This document shows, piece by piece, positions 7,678 to 13,894 of a stretch of 13,895 nt of DNA; position 1 is the stretch's first letter; each line of letters starts with the position of its first letter. Below the pieces are notes generated by a model. The model ran no database searches, had not been told where the DNA came from, and worked only from the letters and a program-made list of their open reading frames with translations. Source of the stretch: Deltaproteobacteria bacterium. GTDB lineage: Bacteria; Desulfobacterota; Desulfobulbia; Desulfobulbales; BM004. The translations under genes were made by a program, and so were the position numbers. The stretch spans positions 1 through 13,895 of the forward strand of contig JAFDCT010000223.1 in the NCBI GenBank assembly GCA_019312695.1, read 5' to 3'.

Positions 7678-8820
7678 TCAGGAATAGTTCCGGGCCAGCC
7701 ACTCCCGGTAATCCTCCCCCATGACATTTTCGCACCAGTCCATATTTTTCAGGTACCAGGCAACAGTTTTCCGCAAACCTGATGCAAAGGACTCAACCGG
7801 TTCATATCCAAGTTCCTGCCTTATTTTGGAGGCATCAATGGCATACCGCCGGTCATGGCCCGGACGGTCCTTGACATGCGTGACTAGAGAAGAGTATGGC
7901 TGCGTCTTCGGGACTGAGGGCTGAGGATTGAGTTCATCCAGAATTGCGCACAAGGTGTTTACCACTTCCAGGTTCGTTTTTTCGCAGTTCCCGCCGATAT
8001 TATACGTTTCTCCTAATCTGCCTTTTTTTAGGATCAGGTCAATTCCCCGGCAGTGGTCTTCAACATAAAGCCAGTCCCTGATATTGAGGCCGTCGCCATA
8101 AATGGGCAGCTGCTTGCCGGCAAGACAATTGAGAATGAGCAGGGGAATCAGTTTTTCCGGGTGCTGATAGGGCCCGTAATTGTTTGAGCAGTTGCTGATG
8201 GTCATGGGCAGCCCGTAGGTCTTGTAATAGGCCCTGACCAGAAAGTCCGAACCCGCCTTGCTGGCAGCATAGGGTGAATTCGGGGCATAGGGTGTTGTCT
8301 CGGAGAAACCTGGGTCGTCCTGCCCCAGGGAGCCGTAAACTTCATCGGTTGAAATATGGTGAAAACGAAATTTCGAGGACCAGGGACCGGGGACTGATGA
8401 CTGAGTGTCCAGCCAAACTTTCTTGGCAGCCTTGAGCAGGGTATGGGTGCCTGTGACATTCGTATCCACAAAGGCATCCGGCCCGTGGATGGAGCGGTCA
8501 ACATGCGATTCTGCCGCAAAGTGCACTATGGTATCTATCTCCTGATCCTGCAGGAGGTTCTGTACAAGGTCATAATCCCTGATATCCCCATGCACGAAAA
8601 GAAAGCCGGTATGACTTTTAATGAGTTCAAGATTACCCCTGTTGCCCGCATAGGTCAGGGCATCAAGCACTACCACTCGGTCTTCCGGATAGTTTTTAAT
8701 CCAGTAGTGAACGAAGTTTGCACCGATAAACCCGGCACCGCCAGTTATAAGGAGTGAAGAGTGACGGGGGAGCATTGAGGACTGAGAACTGTTTTGTTCG
8801 GACTCTATTGTTTGAGACAT
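7678..8820 (-). CDS. rfbB: dTDP-glucose 4,6-dehydratase with three repeat-encoded insertions
   Basis: This enzyme converts dTDP-glucose to dTDP-4-keto-6-deoxyglucose, the second step to dTDP-L-rhamnose. It is an extended SDR with GGAGFIG (27-33) for NAD, the catalytic T158-D159-E160 in ISTDEVYG, and YAASK with Tyr184 and Lys188. RDWLYVEDH and DRPGHDRRYAID are diagnostic for RfbB. It has 380 residues where the family usually has about 340-355. The excess lies in three Ser/Pro/Gln-rich segments, at residues 7-22, 139-149 and 299-311, each coinciding with a GGACTGA-type heptamer array in the DNA (arrays D, C and B). All three are at the N-terminus or in loops, and active-site motifs are intact, so the enzyme is probably functional. 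I chose the ATG at 8820 because GGAGGTG (8826-8832) precedes it ideally; a TTG at 8844 would place that site inside the gene. Confidence 0.95.
   Translation of the reverse strand: MSQTIESEQNSSQSSMLPRHSSLLITGGAGFIGANFVHYWIKNYPEDRVVVLDALTYAGNRGNLELIKSHTGFLFVHGDIRDYDLVQNLLQDQEIDTIVHFAAESHVDRSIHGPDAFVDTNVTGTHTLLKAAKKVWLDTQSSVPGPWSSKFRFHHISTDEVYGSLGQDDPGFSETTPYAPNSPYAASKAGSDFLVRAYYKTYGLPMTISNCSNNYGPYQHPEKLIPLLILNCLAGKQLPIYGDGLNIRDWLYVEDHCRGIDLILKKGRLGETYNIGGNCEKTNLEVVNTLCAILDELNPQPSVPKTQPYSSLVTHVKDRPGHDRRYAIDASKIRQELGYEPVESFASGLRKTVAWYLKNMDWCENVMGEDYREWLARNYS
7897..7931 (+). repeat. Heptamer array B inside rfbB
   Basis: Three clear units, GGACTGA, GGGCTGA and GGATTGA (7911-7931), are preceded in phase by weaker ones from 7897. 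The array encodes, on the minus strand, most of the extra loop at RfbB residues 299-311, just before the conserved DRPGHDRRYAID motif. Confidence 0.75.
8377..8404 (+). repeat. Heptamer array C inside rfbB
   Basis: Four units in phase: GGACCAG, GGACCGG, GGACTGA, TGACTGA. On the minus strand they encode RfbB residues 139-148 (TQSSVPGPWS), an insertion between a helix and the FRFHHISTDEVYG strand. Confidence 0.75.
8751..8792 (+). repeat. Heptamer array D inside the rfbB N-terminus
   Basis: Six units of 7 bases, including GGAGTGA, AGAGTGA, GCATTGA and GGACTGA. They encode the N-terminal extension of RfbB (about residues 10-23) that precedes the Rossmann strand LLITGGAGFIG. Confidence 0.8.
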
Positions 8821-8825
8821 CAGAA

Positions 8826-8832
8826 CACCTCC
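8826..8832 (-). promoter_or_regulatory. rfbB: Strong ribosome-binding site for rfbB
   Basis: On the minus strand GGAGGTG is followed by five bases and then the ATG at 8820. This is the strongest Shine-Dalgarno sequence seen in the window and sets the rfbB start at 8820 rather than the in-frame TTG at 8844. Confidence 0.8.
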
Positions 8833-8843
8833 ATCTGGAAACA

Positions 8844-8920
8844 AGACTGAGATGTCATGAGGAAGGACTCAGGTATGGGGGCTGAGGGATGAATGCTTAA
8901 GTAAAAGGGCTGAGAAATCA
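8844..8920 (+). repeat. Heptamer array E, 11 units between IVP remnant and rfbB
   Basis: This is the longest array: eleven consecutive 7-base units in one phase. Near-consensus units are AGACTGA (8844-8850), GGACTCA (8865-8871), GGGCTGA (8879-8885), GGGATGA (8886-8892) and GGGCTGA (8907-8913); others are degenerate. The last unit contains the stop codon of the IVP-family reading frame, and the array runs to just before the rfbB ribosome-binding site. Confidence 0.8.
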
Positions 8921-9296
8921 TTTTTTTTCTTCCTTGTGCTTTTTAACTGTGGAACGCAACCCACCGATTATTTGAGAAATTTCCATAGTGAGTACTTTTA
9001 ATGAAACAAACTTTTCATTTGATATATAGCCGATATCGTATGAACAGTAAGTTGCGGACTGACTTCTGCACATGAACCTTTGGCAATGACCAGTGCTGAT
9101 GAAATTCAGCTCTACCAGCCCGATCAAACCCTTTAGCAATGTTTGACATGGTTGAAACAGAGGCACGTTGAATCTGGCTTTTAAGACCAAAATTTTTTTC
9201 GAATTTACTCCACGTCATTATATCATAAATTTTCTTAGTAAGTTCTCTTGCATTTTGCCAAGCTATGAGATCTTCAAATTTAGTAATCTTTTTCAT
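8918..9296 (-). pseudogene. Four-helix-bundle protein (23S rRNA intervening-sequence protein family), two frameshifts
   Basis: The N-terminal part (KFEDLIAWQNARELTKKIYD, QIQRASVSTMSNIAKGFDR) is the hallmark of the four-helix-bundle/IVP family. The frame then breaks twice. After GRAEFHQ the family-like text continues in the next frame as LVIAKGSCAEV...QL (break near 9093-9096). It then moves to a third frame as YCSYDIGYISNEKF to the end (break near 9048-9049). Each break is explained by loss of one base; repaired, the protein would be about 126 residues, normal for the family. The products of the separate frames should not fold. IVP-family proteins are small dimer/pentamer-forming helical bundles of unclear function, often found away from rRNA. 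Here the gene is a cassette between rfbD and rfbB, with heptamer arrays of opposite orientation on its two sides. Sequencing error could mimic the lesions. Confidence 0.85.
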
Positions 9297-9344
9297 GAGT
9301 TCTCATAAACTTATGTCTTAAGCCTCATCACAGGCGTCAAGTTT

Positions 9345-9365
9345 TTAAACCTCAGTCCTCAGTCC
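9345..9365 (-). repeat. Heptamer array F at the rfbD 3' end
   Basis: Two perfect GGACTGA units on the minus strand (9359-9365 and 9352-9358) plus a degenerate third unit. They form the last codons of rfbD and continue toward the IVP remnant, with weaker in-phase units traceable to about 9298. Relative to array E the orientation is reversed, so the IVP remnant lies between opposed arrays. Confidence 0.7.
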
Positions 9366-10232
9366 TTTTTTCAACTCACCCAGCATTTTCCTGAGTGACG
9401 TCCGCCAGTGTTCGGCTGCGTAACCCAAAATCTGCCAGGTTGCAGTCTTATCAAGAACACTGTAAGCGGGGCGCCTTGCAGGAGTGTGATAATCGGAGGT
9501 TCGAATCGGCTTGATCGGAATAGCTTTTTCCAGCATTCCCAGCTGGAGTGCCTCTTCCTGGATTGCCACGGCAAAATCATACCAGCTGGCAACGCCGGCA
9601 TCTGTCCAGTGATAGATGCCCGGGACATTTGCCATGTCTGCCAGATAATAAATTGCCCTGGCCAAATCTCTGGTCCAGGTAGGGGTGCCTACCTGGTCTG
9701 CAACAACGCCGATCTCATCCCTTTCTGCCATGAGTTTCAGCATGGTCTTGACAAAATTGCTGCCATGGCAAGAATAAAGCCATCCTGTACGCAGGACGAG
9801 GGCCGTGTTCATGGTTTCGGCCAATACTTTCTTTTCCCCCTGCAGCTTGCTGGCCCCGTATACGCTGAGTGGATTCGGGCTGTCATGCGGCAGATAGGGC
9901 TGCGACTTAGAGCCGTCAAAAACAAAATCCGTTGAAATATGAATGAAGCGGGCCTGGTAATCTGCTGCAGCTCCGGCAATATTTGCCGCCCCGTCCGTAT
10001 TCACAGCAAAGGCTTTTTCTTTTTCCTTTTCAGCTTTATCAACCGCAGTATAGGCTGCAGCATTGATCACCAGAGCAGGCCGGTGTTGCTGAACAGCTGC
10101 CGTGACTGCGCCACTGTCAGTGATATCGAGCTCCGCCCGGCCGAGCGCGATCAGCTGCCATCCCTCCGGTCTGGCTCGCTGCAGTTCCCAGCCGAGCTGG
10201 CCGTTTGCGCCTGTAATTAATGCTTTCATCAT
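9345..10232 (-). CDS. rfbD: dTDP-4-dehydrorhamnose reductase
   Basis: This 295-residue SDR enzyme catalyses the last step of dTDP-L-rhamnose synthesis, reducing dTDP-4-dehydrorhamnose with NAD(P)H. Visible are the nucleotide-binding GANGQLG (8-14), NAAAYTAVDKAE (57-68), the STDFVFDG segment from 100, YGASK with Tyr125 and Lys129, and RTGWLYS. The length and motif order are normal. The final six residues (GLRTEV) are read from two tandem GGACTGA heptamers, so the natural C-terminus appears to have been rewritten by the repeat. Two Met codons stand in tandem at 10232 and 10229; neither has a good ribosome-binding site. The gene follows rfbC by 95 bases that hold opposed heptamer arrays. Confidence 0.94.
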   Translation of the reverse strand: MMKALITGANGQLGWELQRARPEGWQLIALGRAELDITDSGAVTAAVQQHRPALVINAAAYTAVDKAEKEKEKAFAVNTDGAANIAGAAADYQARFIHISTDFVFDGSKSQPYLPHDSPNPLSVYGASKLQGEKKVLAETMNTALVLRTGWLYSCHGSNFVKTMLKLMAERDEIGVVADQVGTPTWTRDLARAIYYLADMANVPGIYHWTDAGVASWYDFAVAIQEEALQLGMLEKAIPIKPIRTSDYHTPARRPAYSVLDKTATWQILGYAAEHWRTSLRKMLGELKKGLRTEV

Positions 10233-10242
10233 TATTAATGGA

Positions 10243-10270
10243 GGACTATGAGTTAAAGACTGAAGACTGC
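10243..10270 (+). repeat. Heptamer array G, rfbC-rfbD spacer
   Basis: Four in-phase units: GGACTAT, GAGTTAA, AGACTGA, AGACTGC. The array starts 11 bases upstream of the rfbD start codon and faces array H. Confidence 0.65.
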
Positions 10271-10287
10271 GTATTTCTTAAAAAAAT

Positions 10288-10322
10288 CTTTTACTTAACC
10301 CTAAGTCCTGAACCCGCAGTCC
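10288..10322 (-). repeat. Heptamer array H, opposed to array G
   Basis: Five in-phase units on the minus strand from GGACTGC (10322-10316) through GGGTTCA, GGACTTA and GGGTTAA to AGTAAAA. It is opposite in orientation to array G across a 17-base AT-rich spacer. GACTGCG (10265-10271) and CGCAGTC (10315-10321) can pair, so a transcript through both arrays could fold into a hairpin. Confidence 0.7.
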
Positions 10323-10327
10323 TGTTT

Positions 10328-10873
10328 CTAATAACATTCCGCATCCTTAAACAAAGCGGCTGCCTCATCCTTGGGAGCAAGGATTGGGGGTTTACCCTCA
10401 ACAAGAGGCCAGTTGATGCCCAGGCCAGGGTCATCCCAGCGGATTGCCCTTTCATATTCAGGGGCGTAAAAATCAGTGCATTTGTAAAAGAAGTCAGCCT
10501 GCGGGCTGGTGACATAGAAGCCATGGGCAAACCCCGGAGGCACCCACAGCATCTTTTTGTTCTCCCCGCTGAGATGTATGCCGACCCACTGTCCGAAGGT
10601 GGCGGATTTTTTGCGCAGGTCAACAACAACATCAAAGACCTCGCCGCTCAACACCCGTACCAGCTTGCCCTGGGGTTTTGTCACCTGGTAGTGCAGCCCC
10701 CGCAGTATGCCCTGGGCCGAACGGCTGTGGTTGTCCTGGACAAAATCCGCTTCTATGCCGCCGGCGGCAAACTTTTCAGCATGCCAGGTTTCCATGAAAA
10801 AACCGCGGTTATCACCAAATACCTCCGGTTCGATCACTATGACATCAGCTATTTTTGTCGGGATAAATTTCAT
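10328..10873 (-). CDS. rfbC: dTDP-4-dehydrorhamnose 3,5-epimerase
   Basis: This 181-residue cupin-fold enzyme epimerises C3 and C5 of dTDP-4-keto-6-deoxyglucose, the third step to dTDP-L-rhamnose. Conserved RmlC features are visible: FGDNRGFFMETW (19-30), FVQDNHSRS (44-52), LRGLHYQ with the catalytic His61, and GEVFDVVVDLR. They are followed by WVPPGFAHGFYV (110-121), the active-site Tyr130 in FFYKCTDFY, and Asp169 as likely partner of His61. Length is normal. It lies 74 bases after rfbA; that spacer is AT-rich and is one of the few in the locus without heptamers. No strong ribosome-binding site precedes the ATG. Confidence 0.96.
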   Translation of the reverse strand: MKFIPTKIADVIVIEPEVFGDNRGFFMETWHAEKFAAGGIEADFVQDNHSRSAQGILRGLHYQVTKPQGKLVRVLSGEVFDVVVDLRKKSATFGQWVGIHLSGENKKMLWVPPGFAHGFYVTSPQADFFYKCTDFYAPEYERAIRWDDPGLGINWPLVEGKPPILAPKDEAAALFKDAECY

Positions 10874-10947
10874 TTTTTTTCATCAAAAGTCAGATAACTG
10901 GAAGGTCTTATAGTATTAAATTTAAAATTCTAAATTTTGATTCTTAT

Positions 10948-11826
10948 TCACTTCCACTTCTCGGCCTCGATAAGGAGCAGAAGGTACTGACCGTAATTGT
11001 TTTTCGCCAGCGGCTCGGCAATTTGCCTTACCTGTTCCACGGTTATATAACCCAACCGGTAGGCGATCTCTTCCAGGCAGGCGATCTTAAGGCCCTGGCG
11101 GTCTTCCACCACCTTGATAAAGTTAGCCGCATCAAGCAGGGATTCGTGGGTGCCGGTATCAAGCCAGGCCGCACCGCGGCCTATGAGTTCAACATGCAGA
11201 TCCCCCCTCTCCAGGTAGGCCTTGTTGACATCCGTTATTTCCAGTTCACCCCGGGGTGAGGGTTTGATCGTTTTGGCGATCTGCACCACATCGTTGTCAT
11301 AGAAATAGAGGCCCGTTACTGCATAATTCGATTTGGGCACTGCCGGTTTTTCCTCAATGTCAAGCACCTTGCCGCTCTCATCAAAACTTATGACACCGTA
11401 GCGCTCAGGACTCCTGACATAGTAGCCGAATATTGTTGCTCCCTTTGCTCTTTTAGAGGCATCCTGGATCTGCTCGGGCAGGCCATGCCCGAAAAAAATA
11501 TTATCTCCCAGGATCAGACATACCAGGTCGGAACCTATAAAGGTTTCGCCGATGATAAAGGCCTGGGCCAGCCCCTTTGGTTCATGCTGGATAGCATATT
11601 GCAGGGAAATGCCCCACTGGGAGCCGTCATTCAGCAATCTTTTAAACTGGTCCCGGTCTTCCGGCGTGGTAATGATCAGAATATCCTTTATGCCGGCCAG
11701 CATGAGTACAGCAATGGGATAGTAGATCATGGGCTTGTCGTACACCGGCATGAGCTGCTTGCTCACCGAACGCGTGATTGGATAGAGTCTGGTGCCGGAG
11801 CCACCGGCCAGTATGATGCCTTTCAT
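10948..11826 (-). CDS. rfbA: Glucose-1-phosphate thymidylyltransferase
   Basis: A 292-residue nucleotidyltransferase that makes dTDP-glucose from dTTP and glucose-1-phosphate, the committed and usually feedback-regulated step. The N-terminal signature GGSGTRLYP (8-16) with Lys23 binds the nucleotide, LGDNIFFG holds the metal-binding Asp108, and IEEKP and [11 protein letters not shown] are the sugar-phosphate site. [13 protein letters not shown] and the [15 protein letters not shown] segment are characteristic of RfbA. Length is normal and no repeat insertion is present. It is the first of the four rhamnose genes on the minus strand. Its 216-base upstream gap to the previous gene contains promoter-like and inverted-repeat sequences, so the rfbACDB set may have its own promoter. 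Confidence 0.97.
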   Translation of the reverse strand: MKGIILAGGSGTRLYPITRSVSKQLMPVYDKPMIYYPIAVLMLAGIKDILIITTPEDRDQFKRLLNDGSQWGISLQYAIQHEPKGLAQAFIIGETFIGSDLVCLILGDNIFFGHGLPEQIQDASKRAKGATIFGYYVRSPERYGVISFDESGKVLDIEEKPAVPKSNYAVTGLYFYDNDVVQIAKTIKPSPRGELEITDVNKAYLERGDLHVELIGRGAAWLDTGTHESLLDAANFIKVVEDRQGLKIACLEEIAYRLGYITVEQVRQIAEPLAKNNYGQYLLLLIEAEKWK

Positions 11827-11877
11827 TGGTTTTCCCGTTGCTGAGTAATATTATATATCCCAATACATTTAATAACT

Positions 11878-11937
11878 ATTATAAACGAGCTGCACAGCTA
11901 GCTAACAAACCATAGTTATCCTAGTTGATTAAACTAG
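11878..11937 (-). promoter_or_regulatory. Candidate promoter and operator-like repeats upstream of rfbA
   Basis: On the minus strand a perfect TATAAT (-10) lies at 11883-11878, about 52 bases before the rfbA start. The best -35 candidate, TTGTTA at 11908-11903, is 19 bases away, longer than ideal. Between them is AGCTG-CA-CAGCT (11888-11899), an inverted repeat, and upstream is CTAGTT-gatta-AACTAG (11921-11937), another. Such a layout could bind a regulator, but none is identified. Confidence 0.4.
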
Positions 11938-11949
11938 AGTTTTTACTTC

Positions 11950-11985
11950 TTACCCGGTTTTTGCGACGATGGCAATAGCGGGTAA
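11950..11985. repeat. Nested inverted repeat downstream of the two-CW gene
   Basis: TTACCCG (11950-11956) pairs with CGGGTAA (11979-11985), with a smaller TTGC/GCAA pairing inside. It lies 57 bases past the two-CW/epimerase stop. It could stop minus-strand transcription before rfbA, but no T-run follows on that strand. Confidence 0.35.
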
Positions 11986-12013
11986 TGACTGAGGTGTGAG
12001 GGCTGAGAAAAAG
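11986..12013 (+). repeat. Heptamer array I, downstream of the two-CW gene
   Basis: Four units: TGACTGA, GGTGTGA, GGGCTGA, GAAAAAG. This is the right-most member of the family in the window and lies 29 bases after the end of the two-CW/epimerase gene. Confidence 0.65.
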
Positions 12014-12042
12014 AGTAATAATTTGACGGTTATCCCCGCGCA

Positions 12043-13500
12043 TCAAAGGGATGCCTCATACTCCTCCAGGGGCTTATGGCTGTATTTGTTCATGGTATCT
12101 AGGAGAACATCCGGGGCCTCCAGAAACTCTCCGGCAGGCTGCGAAGTTCCACGCAGATCCTCATTAAAGGTCGTAATGAGATTGAAGTGCTTCCAGCGGA
12201 TGAGATAATAGTAAATGATACTGGTCAACTCTGTAAAAACGGTTATCTCAGGCTCATTATCCCTGTAGCTTGACCGTTCCAGTTTGCCGACGGACAGCGT
12301 CTGAATTTCATAAAAACTCTTCATGAACTGCATTTCCGCCGGCAGCCTGATCTCAACTCCTAGGCGGCCAAGCCGCTTAATCAGCCACTTGAGGAAACCC
12401 CGGCCTGTTTTGGCTAAAGGGTACGGGACATAGATCTCCCGCGGTGCCTTGACATCAAGGTAGGACTTAATGGCCTTGATGATCGCCACCAGTTCCACGG
12501 GCTCTCTATCAACAAAATTATAGGTCTGCCCGGAGAACTCATCCCGTTTCTCAAGTATATAGTTTACAAACGCGGGGATCTTCTTGGTATTGGTATAGGA
12601 ATGAAATACGCCCGGCTTGCTGAGCATGAACGGCATGGCCTGATCGGCAATGGAAAAAAGCAGCCGCTGGAATCCCTGGATCTTGTGGTCATGCTTGCCG
12701 TAAACCACAGCCAGCCGGATGATGGTATAGTCAAGCCCCTGGGTCTCATGCATGTATTCCAGGGTTTTTTCCGCCATCAGTTTTGATTTAGCATAATTGG
12801 ACAGCCTGGGGTTGAGTTCCAGGCGATCTTCCTCAGTAAGGTTTTCACCCATGGGCAATACTGCGGCAGAGCTAAAATGGATATAGGGAATTTTCTGCTG
12901 CATGGCCATTTTGGCCAGTCTTACAGCCCCGAGGTAATTAATTTCGTAGGCAAGCTGGGCATCACTGTCCAATGGGGCTATGGCACAGTTGACAATAAAA
13001 TCGGGCTGGTATTTTTCAAAATAACTTCTTATATCCCTGGGCTGGCGCAGACTCAGCCTTTTACTGTTGGGGCCGAGAACCTCTATGTCGCCTACCTTGT
13101 TGCTGAAATAATGCATCAGGGCCCCGCCTATAAGGCCTGAACTACCGATGATAATGCCAAGTCTCTTGGTTGTGATGTCTAGCCGGGAGGATGTATCCTT
13201 GAGCCGGGTGAGCAGCTTGTTATTGCTCTCCAGGGCTTTGCCCTCTTCATTATGGACCTTGTTGTAGAAGTCGCAGCGCCTGCAGGCCACCTGCTTACGG
13301 GCAAACGAGCCCTGCACGGTGCCGCCGCAGAAGGTGCCGGCCACAACCCAGCAGGCCCTGCCTGAATTTATGCCGCCATGGACCGTGTCCAATCTTTTTT
13401 CGCTGGCAGCGGGGCAGACGCCCAATTGTTTGGTCTTGGCGCCTTTCGGACCCCGGCCGCACTTCATGAATTCCCAGCAGTTGAGCTTTTTCTCAGTCAT
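12043..13500 (-). CDS. Two-CW cysteine domain fused to an NAD-dependent epimerase/reductase-like protein
   Basis: A 485-residue protein of two parts. Residues 1-80 hold seven Cys (8, 14, 29, 50, 58, 73, 76) in the pattern NCWEFMKCG...CP...HGGINSGRACWVVAGTFCGG...CRRCDFY. This is the 'two-CW' motif I know from deltaproteobacterial signalling proteins, likely a metal- or redox-binding module. A short helical linker leads to an extended SDR domain from about 114. It has GSSGLIGG (119-126) for NAD(P), IHFSSAAV with Ser210-Ser211, and YAKSK with Tyr236 and Lys240, so the catalytic residues are complete. It resembles RfbD-type reductases in outline, but the substrate cannot be told. The C-terminal 100 residues or so are unassigned. 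No signal peptide is seen. Its place upstream of rfbACDB suggests a sugar-nucleotide or glycan role. The start ATG has only a weak AAGG nearby. Confidence 0.85.
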   Translation of the reverse strand: MTEKKLNCWEFMKCGRGPKGAKTKQLGVCPAASEKRLDTVHGGINSGRACWVVAGTFCGGTVQGSFARKQVACRRCDFYNKVHNEEGKALESNNKLLTRLKDTSSRLDITTKRLGIIIGSSGLIGGALMHYFSNKVGDIEVLGPNSKRLSLRQPRDIRSYFEKYQPDFIVNCAIAPLDSDAQLAYEINYLGAVRLAKMAMQQKIPYIHFSSAAVLPMGENLTEEDRLELNPRLSNYAKSKLMAEKTLEYMHETQGLDYTIIRLAVVYGKHDHKIQGFQRLLFSIADQAMPFMLSKPGVFHSYTNTKKIPAFVNYILEKRDEFSGQTYNFVDREPVELVAIIKAIKSYLDVKAPREIYVPYPLAKTGRGFLKWLIKRLGRLGVEIRLPAEMQFMKSFYEIQTLSVGKLERSSYRDNEPEITVFTELTSIIYYYLIRWKHFNLITTFNEDLRGTSQPAGEFLEAPDVLLDTMNKYSHKPLEEYEASL

Positions 13501-13625
13501 ACCTTATAGATAAACAGGCTTTTTAATTCTTCTACAAATTCAAAATGTTTGTTCTGCATAGTTTTAAAATTTTCTTAATTACAAGTTATATCAACTGGAT
13601 GAAATTAACAACCACACTTTGAATG

Positions 13626-13655
13626 TGTAACATGATGTATAGCTAAAATGTTACA
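13626..13655. promoter_or_regulatory. 8-bp perfect inverted repeat upstream of the two-CW gene
   Basis: TGTAACAT (13626-13633) and ATGTTACA (13648-13655) are exact complements with a 14-base spacer, 126-155 bases upstream of the two-CW/epimerase start. The symmetry suits a dimeric regulator site, but this is unproven. Confidence 0.3.
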
Positions 13656-13793
13656 GGTCACAACATGAATGAAACGTATTTTCTGTTGTTTAGCCATCGC
13701 ACACAGCCGAGTACCGTAAAAGAGACCAAAACAGGAGTTTGACATGTTTGAGTACCCTTAGGGTCCGAGTTTTCAAACTCCCGGTCATTTTGA

Positions 13794-13823
13794 GGAACGC
13801 AGGATAGTTCCGCATTACGGAAC
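13794..13823. repeat. Overlapping alternative hairpins near the right edge
   Basis: GTTCCG (13807-13812) pairs perfectly with CGGAAC (13818-13823) over a 5-base loop; GTTCC (13807-13811) can instead pair with GGAAC (13794-13798). The surrounding text (GTCATTTTGAGGAACG) resembles dispersed palindromic repeats seen in many proteobacteria. The rest of the gap from 13501 to the window end has no supported gene. Confidence 0.35.
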
Positions 13824-13872
13824 CAAGTGATTGGCTGCTCTTTTTGGTTCATTTTTAGGCAAGCTGTCAATC

Positions 13873-13894
13873 ATCAGCAGTTTTGTATGCTGAT
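13873..13894. repeat. 7-bp hairpin at the window end
   Basis: ATCAGCA (13873-13879) and TGCTGAT (13888-13894) form a perfect 7-bp stem with an 8-base loop. It may be a terminator or repeat part; the window ends one base later. Confidence 0.3.

Noticed and set aside
8821..8844. Longer rfbB beginning at a TTG codon at 8844
   Set aside because: It would place the strong GGAGGTG ribosome-binding site inside the gene; the ATG at 8820 is correctly spaced from it.
8844..8920. CRISPR array
   Set aside because: Units are 7 bases, contiguous and without spacers; no cas gene is nearby.
8918..9296. Two separate small genes in overlapping frames
   Set aside because: The frames carry successive parts of one IVP-family protein, so a frameshifted pseudogene explains them better.
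8844..9365. Diversity-generating retroelement, because the IVP family resembles Avd
   Set aside because: No reverse transcriptase, template repeat or variable repeat is present in the window.
9408..9935. 175-codon open frame on the plus strand
   Set aside because: It lies wholly antisense to rfbD, which is clearly coding.
10220..10897. 225-codon open frame on the plus strand
   Set aside because: It is antisense to rfbC and to the spacer arrays; rfbC has all catalytic motifs on the minus strand.
13658..13870. 70-codon open frame on the minus strand at the right edge
   Set aside because: It reads through the palindromic repeat region, has no ribosome-binding site, and its translation looks like repeat-derived sequence.
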